A stretch of 6,516 nt of DNA. Source: Nitrososphaeraceae archaeon. Its GTDB lineage: Archaea > Thermoproteota > Nitrososphaeria > Nitrososphaerales > Nitrososphaeraceae. The notes below the pieces were generated by a model that ran no database searches, was not told where the DNA came from, and saw only the letters and a list, made by a program, of their open reading frames with translations. The stretch spans positions 1 to 6,516 of the forward strand of contig JAICHH010000105.1 of assembly GCA_025922715.1 (NCBI GenBank), written 5' to 3'. Shown here one piece after another: positions 1-5,823 of the stretch; the first letter of the stretch is position 1, and each line of letters begins with the position of its first letter. The translations under genes and the position numbers were made by a program.

Positions 1-164
1 ATTTATGGTACAAATATAAAATCAACCTTCTAATCCCTTAAAGAATTCTAATAAAAATAAAATAATTGAGGATAATATGGTCTAGAGCCTATAAAATTTT
101 AATTCAAAATTATAATAAAGTGCTATGATTAATAATAATGATCGTAAACTCTGAATATGTATTC

Positions 165-182
165 AAAAAAAATAATTTTTTT
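165..182 (-). terminator. AT-rich terminator of the minus-strand membrane protein
   Basis: On the minus strand the sequence reads A7, TTA, T8, starting 13 bases after the stop codon. The oligo-T run is what archaeal intrinsic termination needs, and the A7/T8 arms can also pair. Confidence 0.5.
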
Positions 183-194
183 AGTCACACTATT

Positions 195-770
195 TTAATA
201 AATCCTTTTGAGGAATGCTACTACCTGGTTTCCGAATTTGGGAACAAAAATAACTATCATAATAAAAAAGAAAATTACAAAGAATATGACTGTAACTAAA
301 AGTTGATTATTACCATTTGATATTTCAACCTCAAAATTTTCTATAAGGGGATTATTTTCGTATTTAGGATCCCCTGCAACTTTAGTTAACAATGATAAAG
401 AGTATTTAGACTGGTTTTGAAAAGTATATGAGTAAGTGATATCAGCAAATTCGTGAAATTGGTATGGCACTTGGTAAACTATTTTTTTTGAAGTATTATC
501 CATTATCATTAATGATATAAAAGTATTAGTAACATCATTCCCATCTTTTTGGACATTAAAATTCAATAAAGTACTATTATCATTTACTTTTGGTTGAGCA
601 GGATATGGTAAGAATGCAATATTATAACCATCTTTTTCTTTAAAGATAGCATTCGGTATTGCTGATGAAATATGACCATATACTTTATTATTCCAAGTTG
701 GAATTATAGAAATAAAAAATAGTATTCCTATTATCAACATTAAACATATTATAGTGTTAAATTGATTCAA
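195..770 (-). CDS. Secreted membrane-anchored protein, Ig-like ectodomain, unknown function (possible Cu-binding)
   Basis: 191 residues read from a TTG start, the only start codon in frame upstream of Met11; an in-frame stop lies seven codons before it. AAAAGG on the minus strand sits six bases before the TTG and supports it. Residues 1-32 look like a signal peptide: hydrophobic core about 8-23, then a small-residue cleavage site VYG before His33. Residues 40-150 are polar and probably a beta-sandwich, with His106 in the segment PYQFHEFADI. Residues 156-176 form a strongly hydrophobic helix, followed by a short basic tail (LKRIY). The expected topology is ectodomain outside, tail inside. It is divergent from the CopC-CopD gene, and its predicted mature N-terminal His matches that of CopC, so a role in copper handling is inferred. 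The ectodomain recalls YtkA/FixH-like domains in predicted fold only. I do not recognise a named family, and the function is unproven. Confidence 0.75.
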   Translation of the reverse strand: MNQFNTIICLMLIIGILFFISIIPTWNNKVYGHISSAIPNAIFKEKDGYNIAFLPYPAQPKVNDNSTLLNFNVQKDGNDVTNTFISLMIMDNTSKKIVYQVPYQFHEFADITYSYTFQNQSKYSLSLLTKVAGDPKYENNPLIENFEVEISNGNNQLLVTVIFFVIFFFIMIVIFVPKFGNQVVAFLKRIY

Positions 771-775
771 AGATA

Positions 776-782
776 ACCTTTT
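776..782 (-). promoter_or_regulatory. Ribosome-binding-like motif deciding the TTG start at 770
   Basis: The minus strand reads AAAAGGT, with its GG six bases before the TTG. It is a partial match to GGAGGTGA. It matters because the only alternative, ATG at 740 (Met11), would cut away the start of the signal peptide. Confidence 0.4.
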
Positions 783-806
783 ACTTAATCAAATATATAT
801 AATATC

Positions 807-814
807 TATATAAA
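807..814 (-). promoter_or_regulatory. TATA-like box for the minus-strand membrane protein
   Basis: On the minus strand this reads TTTATATA. A start of transcription about 25 bases downstream would fall near 785, leaving a leader of about 15 bases that holds the AAAAGG ribosome-binding-like motif just before the TTG start. The whole area is AT-rich, so several overlapping boxes are possible. Confidence 0.35.
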
Positions 815-855
815 TTTTAAAGAATGACATGTAAATGCTAAACAGAATTTGAATC

Positions 856-864
856 TTTATAATT
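856..864 (+). promoter_or_regulatory. TATA-like box for the CopC-CopD gene
   Basis: TTTATAATT lies back to back with the minus-strand box. A transcript would start near 885, giving a leader of roughly 65 bases to ATG 951 (about 33 to TTG 918). That leader contains the palindrome at 898-907 and the AGGA motif. Confidence 0.35.
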
Positions 865-897
865 TTATTGTACATAATACTATCCAAGAAGGCAAAA

Positions 898-907
898 TTC
901 TCGAGAA
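898..907 (+). promoter_or_regulatory. 10-bp perfect palindrome in the CopC-CopD leader, operator-like
   Basis: TTCTCGAGAA is a perfect palindrome with a GC-containing core in a very AT-rich gap. It lies about 13-22 bases after the predicted transcription start of the copper gene. The position suits a repressor site, but no regulator gene is visible in the window and chance cannot be excluded. Confidence 0.25.
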
Positions 908-940
908 AACAAATTAATTGTTGAAGATGATAAAAATATT

Positions 941-944
941 AGGA
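941..944 (+). promoter_or_regulatory. Ribosome-binding-like AGGA supporting ATG 951
   Basis: AGGA is followed by six bases and then ATG 951. TTG 918 and ATG 927 have no comparable motif at a suitable distance. It is a short match, so support is moderate. Confidence 0.4.
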
Positions 945-950
945 TTATCA

Positions 951-3900
951 ATGAGAGAATTAAAAAAAAATACTTTCTTGTCTTATAGTTTAATTTTTTT
1001 TTTCTTAATATGTATTACAAGCTATTTTCCTACTCAAGTTTATGCACATCCTATAGTAATTGATTCTAATCCTAAGCAATTTCAATCCTTAGAAAACTCA
1101 CCGGATAGCGTTACAGTTTATTTTAGTGAGCCGATAGTTTTACAGTATAGCCAAATTTCTGTAATTGATTCGGAAGGGAATACAGTAGATGAGGGAAATT
1201 CAGAAAATTATAATGGAGATACTTCTACTATTTCTGTACCATTAAAAACAGATATAGGTGAAGGAACTTTTACTATTAATACTAAAGTACTCTCTGCAGT
1301 TGATGGACACGTTGTTGATGGCTCTGTAGTTTATAGTATTGGAGGTGCGGAGGGGGATTTTAGTCAACTAAAGTCTGAATCCAAAGACATTGTTAATTTG
1401 TTATCAATAGAAAATTCTCTTAGTAGGGTACCAGGGTATGTGGGTCAGATTGTAATAGTTGGAGCCGCATTCATATTTTTGTGGATTCAAAAACCGCTAT
1501 CAAAATTTGAATGGATCAAAAATTTTATTCAATCAAGTTTGTATCTAATTAAAAGAGATTTAATCAAATTAATTATTATTGGAAATGTTCTGGTACTTTT
1601 TTCTATTATTGCTATGGTACTAATTCAAGCTTCTGCTATAGGAGGATCAGTAGGGGATGTATTAACTACAGAATTTGGAAAGATCATCCTTATTAGATTA
1701 GGTTTAGCTTTAGTATTATTAGCATTTTTACTATTTTGTTATAAAAAATTTAACAATTCTAAAAAAAACGGAAGTGAAGTTAAATATTTTATTGCTATAA
1801 TGTGTCTGGGCTTGGGTTTATTATTTACCAATAGCATGATATCTCATTCTGCAGCATTAAAGAGTTTTGGTCCTGTTCTACTAGATTACTTCCATGCAAT
1901 AGCTGCTTCATTTTGGATTGGAGGTTTAATTTTTTTGACGTATGTTTTTGTTTCAAAAATATTTTTAATCAAAGACGAAGAATTAAAAGTAAAAATTATT
2001 TCGATGGTAATTCCTCGATTTTCCATTATAATAATACCGGTTTTAGGTAGTATATCTATAACTGGACCACTCTTATTGTGGTCATTAGAAGCTAATCTTT
2101 CCACAACAATTGCTTCCCTGTATGGTAAAATATTGATTGTAAAATTAATACTTGCTGCTATTATGATAATACTAGGAGGTTATCATCAATTCATAACTGA
2201 AAAAAGAATTTCAACTTTATCAATAAAACAAATAGGGCAAAAAGGTCATAGCAAAGAAACAATTGCAAATGATCCCAACTTTCTGACACGATTTATTTGG
2301 AGTTTAAGAATTGAAGCACTTGTAGGACTAGGTCTTTTGTTTGTAGTTTCCTTAATGACTAACATGGTATTACCTTCCGGTGAACTATCATCTTCAAACA
2401 TTACCAATTATACCGAAACTGTAAACCTAGAAAACCCAGTACAAAATCGTGATATTTTTTCTACGGTGGTTTATAGCGAAAATCATAAAATACAAATCCA
2501 TCTAGAGCCAGCGAGATTGGGAGAGAATAAAATATTTGTAGAATTTTCTGATTACAATAATAAACCAACATCTAACATAATTAACGCTACCATAAAACTA
2601 ACACAAATAGAACGAGGGATTGGACCAATTCTAATAGATATGGAGGAAATATCTAATGGACGGTTCTATACAGTAGTTCCACTTAGTGCATTGGGATTAT
2701 GGAATATCGAGATTCAGGGAAAGACATTACAACTTAATACTCCAAATACTATTGCTACCTTTGAAATAAATATAAAACCTAGAATCTCTGATTTACAATT
2801 TAATATTACAGAATACAAAGCTCCACAAAGCAGCCTGTTGCTGTATCCTGTGTATCAGGCGAGTACTGATTCTATTTGGGTAGGTGATTCTCTACCGGGA
2901 AGTGGAAGATTGTGGAAATTTGATATTGAGAATAAAAACTACCAAGAGCATACAATCGAAGGTATAAATCTAATAACATTATCTGTTTTTGATCCTATAA
3001 ATACTAACATCTTATGGTTTATAGATCCAACCTCTAATATATTGGGTAAATTCAACACTGACACTAATAAAACTGAAACATACGAATTACCAAATAAAGG
3101 AGTAATATCAGGTCTGACAATAGATAACGGTGATAACATATGGATGAGTATAATACAAGATAATTCAATTCTAAGATTTGACATAAATGAAAATAACTTT
3201 GAAACGTTTAGAATTCCTACAGCAAATTCAAGACCATTAAGCCTTGTTTATGATGAAAATAATAATTACATCTGGTTTGCGGAATCAATAGGCAAAATAG
3301 GAAGATTAGATACACAAACTAAGTCAATTAATGAGTATCCGAATGTCACAGAATCAAATACTTTGGAGAGATCTATCTTATCTGAACCAACAGGATTACT
3401 GTTGGATGCAAAAAACTCTAACCTGTATATTAGTGACCATGAAAAAAATTCTGTTATTCGATTTAATACGTTTACTTCTGTATTTAAAGAATATCCTTTA
3501 ACCGATATTAATGGATTGGCATTTGGAATGGCTCTAGATGCTTATGATAATTTATGGATAGCTCAACATGTTTCAGACACGCTAGCAATACTGGACCCAG
3601 ATACAGGAGAAACTATCAATATAGATATTCCAACGTCAAATTCTTTTGTACAATATCTTGTGACAGACTCTAAAAAAGATGTCTGGTTTGCAGAGCAGAG
3701 AGGGAATGCCCTAGCAAAAGTTACAATCAAGTTTATTCCCAATAATTCTCCAAACAGAGCATCAACACCCAGTTCAGTAACTGATAATGATAATAATAAC
3801 AATAATCAGACAGATGACAACATTGCCAATAAAACAATATTTAATACCCTTAGATTTAACGATTTTTTTGGTCCATTCATTATAATTGCAATAGCTGCTT

Positions 3901-4004
3901 CAACAATACTATATGTAAATAGTAGTGAGCAATTGAGAAAAAAACTATTAGAGATAGAAAATATTGAAGATAGAAAAAAACTAAAAGGTAACAAGACAAA
4001 ATAA
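951..4004 (+). CDS. CopC-CopD copper protein fused to a YtkA-like domain and a seven-repeat Vgb/NHL-type beta-propeller
   Basis: Numbered from ATG 951 (1017 residues). Residues 1-32 are a signal peptide cleaved at VYA before His33. Residues 33-131 are CopC: His33 plus Asp118 and His120 (DGH motif) form the Cu(II) site, and the domain has no methionine. Residues 164-474 are CopD with eight predicted helices; conserved-looking parts are SHSAAL (His299), HAIAASFWIGG (His315) and GYHQ (His412). Residues 489-612 resemble a YtkA Ig domain. Residues 640-930 carry seven W-centred propeller repeats. An Asn/Asp-rich linker (933-957), a ninth helix (973-989) and a Lys-rich tail end the protein. Topology is consistent: CopC and propeller outside, tail inside. 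CopC/CopD proteins are tied to copper uptake in bacteria; here a copper importer or sensor is inferred. ATG 951 is preferred because AGGA lies six bases upstream and it gives a standard signal peptide. TTG 918 and ATG 927 are alternatives, adding 11 or 8 residues. Confidence 0.9.
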   Translation: MRELKKNTFLSYSLIFFFLICITSYFPTQVYAHPIVIDSNPKQFQSLENSPDSVTVYFSEPIVLQYSQISVIDSEGNTVDEGNSENYNGDTSTISVPLKTDIGEGTFTINTKVLSAVDGHVVDGSVVYSIGGAEGDFSQLKSESKDIVNLLSIENSLSRVPGYVGQIVIVGAAFIFLWIQKPLSKFEWIKNFIQSSLYLIKRDLIKLIIIGNVLVLFSIIAMVLIQASAIGGSVGDVLTTEFGKIILIRLGLALVLLAFLLFCYKKFNNSKKNGSEVKYFIAIMCLGLGLLFTNSMISHSAALKSFGPVLLDYFHAIAASFWIGGLIFLTYVFVSKIFLIKDEELKVKIISMVIPRFSIIIIPVLGSISITGPLLLWSLEANLSTTIASLYGKILIVKLILAAIMIILGGYHQFITEKRISTLSIKQIGQKGHSKETIANDPNFLTRFIWSLRIEALVGLGLLFVVSLMTNMVLPSGELSSSNITNYTETVNLENPVQNRDIFSTVVYSENHKIQIHLEPARLGENKIFVEFSDYNNKPTSNIINATIKLTQIERGIGPILIDMEEISNGRFYTVVPLSALGLWNIEIQGKTLQLNTPNTIATFEINIKPRISDLQFNITEYKAPQSSLLLYPVYQASTDSIWVGDSLPGSGRLWKFDIENKNYQEHTIEGINLITLSVFDPINTNILWFIDPTSNILGKFNTDTNKTETYELPNKGVISGLTIDNGDNIWMSIIQDNSILRFDINENNFETFRIPTANSRPLSLVYDENNNYIWFAESIGKIGRLDTQTKSINEYPNVTESNTLERSILSEPTGLLLDAKNSNLYISDHEKNSVIRFNTFTSVFKEYPLTDINGLAFGMALDAYDNLWIAQHVSDTLAILDPDTGETINIDIPTSNSFVQYLVTDSKKDVWFAEQRGNALAKVTIKFIPNNSPNRASTPSSVTDNDNNNNNQTDDNIANKTIFNTLRFNDFFGPFIIIAIAASTILYVNSSEQLRKKLLEIENIEDRKKLKGNKTK
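2874..3734 (+). repeat. Seven tandem beta-propeller repeats within the CopC-CopD protein
   Basis: The encoded repeats centre on aromatic residues at about 643 (IWVGD), 689 (LWFID), 731 (IWMSI), 775 (IWFAE), 826 (LYISD), 869 (LWIAQ) and 912 (VWFAE), counted from ATG 951. Spacing is 42-51 residues. Most repeats continue with a pattern like 'x-I-x-R/K-F-D ... T/N ... E-x-Y/F-x-I/L-P'. This is the pattern of virginiamycin-B-lyase-like and NHL propellers, and seven copies would close one seven-bladed ring. The repeats have diverged at DNA level, so this is a protein repeat and not a recent tandem duplication. The Vgb lyase active site cannot be assigned from these data, and a binding or sensing role is more likely than lyase activity. 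Confidence 0.75.
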
Positions 4005-4006
4005 TC

Positions 4007-4023
4007 TATTTATTTTTTATTTT
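4007..4023 (+). terminator. T-rich terminator after the CopC-CopD gene
   Basis: A T-dominated stretch with a T6 run begins three bases after the stop codon. It matches the oligo-T signals used by archaeal RNA polymerase. A weak bulged stem (4042-4068, arms AGTATCTAT / ATAG..ATACT) follows it. Confidence 0.45.
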
Positions 4024-4127
4024 AAAAGATAAAGTAAATAGAGTATCTATGAAAGATAGAATAATACTAGAATTAATGCAATTGTAAAGAAAGGAATATT
4101 TAAAATATTAAAATTTATTTTTAGAAA

Positions 4128-4145
4128 ATACATGATAACATGTAT
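4128..4145. repeat. 18-bp inverted repeat between the copper gene and the amidohydrolase
   Basis: ATACATG, four spacer bases (ATAA), then CATGTAT: seven perfectly paired positions on each side. It lies about 124 bases after the copper gene and about 107 bases before the predicted amidohydrolase TATA box. It could be a protein-binding site or an RNA hairpin, but nothing ties it to either gene. The rest of 4005-4294 shows no gene; a smaller repeat, TTAATAATTAA, lies at 4233-4243. Confidence 0.4.
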
Positions 4146-4251
4146 AAAAAACCTATAATAAATGTCGTTAATCAATAGCTAAATATTTCAAAAAAATTTC
4201 ATTTCAATGACATATTACTATAATAAACATAGTTAATAATTAATCTGAATG

Positions 4252-4260
4252 TTATAAATA
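4252..4260 (+). promoter_or_regulatory. TATA-like box for the amidohydrolase
   Basis: TTATAAATA is a good archaeal TATA match. Transcription would start near 4281, leaving a leader of about 14 bases before ATG 4295. The leader has no clear Shine-Dalgarno sequence, which is common for near-leaderless archaeal transcripts. Confidence 0.45.
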
Positions 4261-4294
4261 TTAAAAATGAAAGAAAAAATAGTAGAAGCCAGTT

Positions 4295-5434
4295 ATGAGA
4301 TTAATACAAACAAAATTATTATTTGATGGTAGTAATGAGAAAAAGAATTGTTTTATTGGAATTGAAGGGAATGAAATTAAATTTGTCGGTCATAACAAGC
4401 CATCTGGAACACACGAAATTATAGAACATTGCGAAGCAGTAACCCCCTCATTTATTGATGCTCATAGTCACATAGGTATGGTTAGAGCTGGAGAGCCTTC
4501 AAACGAAGAGGAAGCAAATGAACATATGGATTCAATTTCTCCCTTATCTAATGCTTTGCATAGTATATATATGGATGATCCCTCGTTTCAAGAATCTATT
4601 GAATCAGGCATTCTATATTCAGTAGTGTTACCTGGGAGTGGAAATATAATAGGTGGTAAAGCAATTTTAATCCGAAATTTTTCGTCAACTATAACTAATG
4701 CTTTTATTTCAGATATAGGGATCAAAATAGCTTTAGGTTATAATCCAAGAAGTACTGTAAAATGGAAAGGAACACGACCATCGACAAGAATGGGAGCAAT
4801 AGCAGTTCTTCGTGACAATCTCTTGAAAGCTAAAAAAGCAATGAAACTTTTAGAAAAAAAGAAAAAATTGATTGAGGAAATTGATCCCCAATTAGAACTT
4901 TTTTTAGATATTTTGAAAAAAAAGTACAAATTGATGGTGCATGTTCACAAAGAAGATGATGTTATGATCATGATAGAATTGATTAAAGAATTTAAAATAG
5001 AGGCGATTGCAAATCATTTATGTGATGTTCATAATGACAACATATTCCAGCAATTACGGTTGAATAAAATTCCTATTATCTATGGGCCTTTAGATTCATT
5101 TCCATACAAAGTAGAATTGAAACATGAAAGTTGGAGAAATATAGAAAAATTGTTAAGATCAAATTCTAAATTTGCATTAATGACGGATCATCCTGTACTA
5201 TTACAAAGAAATCTCTTTTACTGTTTAAGACATTTATTAAGATTTGGTACTTCAAAAGCAGAAGCTATTTCAAAGATAACAAAAGAACCTGCCGATATAA
5301 TTGGAGCAACGACTTTAGGACAAGTAAAACCAGGCTTTAAAGCATCACTTACTCTTTGGAACAATGATCCGTTTTTGCTATCTAGCTATGCAAAAACAGT
5401 ATTTGCAGAAGGAGAAATTGTTTACCGAGAATAG
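4295..5434 (+). CDS. Amidohydrolase, imidazolonepropionase-like family (COG1228), substrate unknown
   Basis: 379 residues with no signal peptide, so cytoplasmic. The fold is a metal-dependent TIM-barrel hydrolase with a small N-terminal beta domain. The metal site appears complete: His57 and His59 in DAHSHIG (strand 1), His216 and/or His218 in VHVHKEDD (strand 5), His241 in ANHLCD (strand 6) and Asp298 in MTDHPV (strand 8). Other family signatures are GSGNIIGGK (115-122), GYNPRS (148-153), STRMGAIAVLRDNL (163-176) and the C-terminal GQVKPGFKASLTLW (342-355), which recloses the beta domain. The usual Asp of 'ADL' in that last motif is Ser351 here. Length fits the family. Substrates are mostly uncharacterised in this group; members act on cyclic amides or peptide-like bonds. 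It is not evidently HutI, and no histidine-degradation genes lie nearby. It appears to be a single-gene unit with its own TATA-like box and only a short leader. Confidence 0.88.
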   Translation: MRLIQTKLLFDGSNEKKNCFIGIEGNEIKFVGHNKPSGTHEIIEHCEAVTPSFIDAHSHIGMVRAGEPSNEEEANEHMDSISPLSNALHSIYMDDPSFQESIESGILYSVVLPGSGNIIGGKAILIRNFSSTITNAFISDIGIKIALGYNPRSTVKWKGTRPSTRMGAIAVLRDNLLKAKKAMKLLEKKKKLIEEIDPQLELFLDILKKKYKLMVHVHKEDDVMIMIELIKEFKIEAIANHLCDVHNDNIFQQLRLNKIPIIYGPLDSFPYKVELKHESWRNIEKLLRSNSKFALMTDHPVLLQRNLFYCLRHLLRFGTSKAEAISKITKEPADIIGATTLGQVKPGFKASLTLWNNDPFLLSSYAKTVFAEGEIVYRE

Positions 5435-5482
5435 CAATTATTTTCAAATATTTAATGGCAAAGTAACAAAATATGAAAGTAA

Positions 5483-5493
5483 TTTTTTATTTT
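5483..5493 (+). terminator. T-rich terminator candidate after the amidohydrolase
   Basis: TTTTTTATTTT lies about 49 bases beyond the stop codon and fits an archaeal oligo-T terminator. A weaker T-rich stretch (5438-5444) occurs closer to the stop. Confidence 0.35.
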
Positions 5494-5794
5494 CTGTCAT
5501 GGATTATTTGTTTAGGAAGTGAAAAAAAGTTTACTGGAAATTAAGAGAAATGATTTATTATGATATAACGAAAGTACCCTAGCATATAAGATTAATGCGA
5601 ATGTATATTTATCCAATTTCCGACTATACTTTTTAATCAATTCTGTGTCAAAAATTTATTCACAAAATATTTTCAAATTATTTTGTATTTATCCCTTTGT
5701 TCTATTTTATAACTTCTTTATCTCCATAATTTTTATTCAATTCACTATTTGATTTTAACTTAGCTTATTGTAAAATCAGTATTACTCAGAAGGA

Positions 5795-5804
5795 TTTTAA
5801 GTTA
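5795..5804 (+). promoter_or_regulatory. TATA-like box for the Dcd-family gene, suggesting a leaderless mRNA
   Basis: TTTTAAGTTA is preceded by the purine-rich AGAAGGA, which could serve as a BRE. Its centre is about 25 bases before ATG 5824, so transcription would begin at or next to the start codon. AGAAGGA is about 30 bases from the ATG and too far away to be a ribosome-binding site. Confidence 0.35.
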
Positions 5805-5817
5805 TCTCTATAGATAA
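5802..5817. promoter_or_regulatory. 16-bp inverted repeat between TATA-like box and start of the Dcd-family gene
   Basis: TTATCT, spacer CTAT, then AGATAA gives six perfectly paired positions per side. It overlaps the end of the TATA-like box and stops six bases before the ATG, a typical place for an archaeal repressor to block polymerase. The region is AT-rich, so chance remains possible. Confidence 0.3.
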
Positions 5818-5823
5818 TAAAGC

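Larger units (their letters stand above)
5435..5823. other. 389-bp gap with no convincing gene
   Basis: The first part holds a T-rich run (5483-5493) that may terminate the amidohydrolase transcript. The middle (about 5565-5630) is slightly less AT-rich and has no recognisable tRNA or sRNA shape. From about 5640 to 5760 the plus strand is very T/C-rich. One frame stays open from 5564 to 5752 but has no ATG and reads as a low-complexity Phe/Ile/Leu string. A 23-residue ATG frame at 5473-5544 also exists. I regard both as chance. The last 30 bases carry the promoter-like elements of the Dcd-family gene. Confidence 0.6.

Noticed and set aside
1..60. Possible C-terminal remnants of a gene entering from the left edge
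   Set aside because: The plus frames from base 1 stop within 6 to 13 codons and show no recognisable motif.
2874..3734. Virginiamycin B lyase activity for the propeller
   Set aside because: Only the blade pattern is shared. I could not identify the lyase catalytic residues, and the extracellular fusion to a copper protein argues for another role.
1886..3994. Minus-strand open frames inside the CopC-CopD gene (for example 1886-2104, 2939-3184, 3563-3802, 3806-3994)
   Set aside because: They lie entirely within a well-supported gene and have no domain, promoter or start signal of their own.
4738..4929. Minus-strand open frame inside the amidohydrolase
   Set aside because: It is a shadow of the conserved TRMG and Lys-rich helical region, with a Phe/Ser-rich composition expected from reverse-reading Lys codons.
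5473..5544. 23-residue plus-strand ATG frame beginning MKVIFYFLSWIICLG
   Set aside because: It looks hydrophobic, but it overlaps the oligo-T terminator candidate, has no ribosome-binding motif or clear promoter, and such frames are frequent by chance in AT-rich DNA.
5564..5752. Open plus-strand frame of about 62 codons in the gap before the Dcd-family gene
   Set aside because: It has no ATG (only an internal GTG at 5645), and the translation is a low-complexity Phe/Ile/Leu/Tyr string produced by a T-rich tract. No domain is recognisable.
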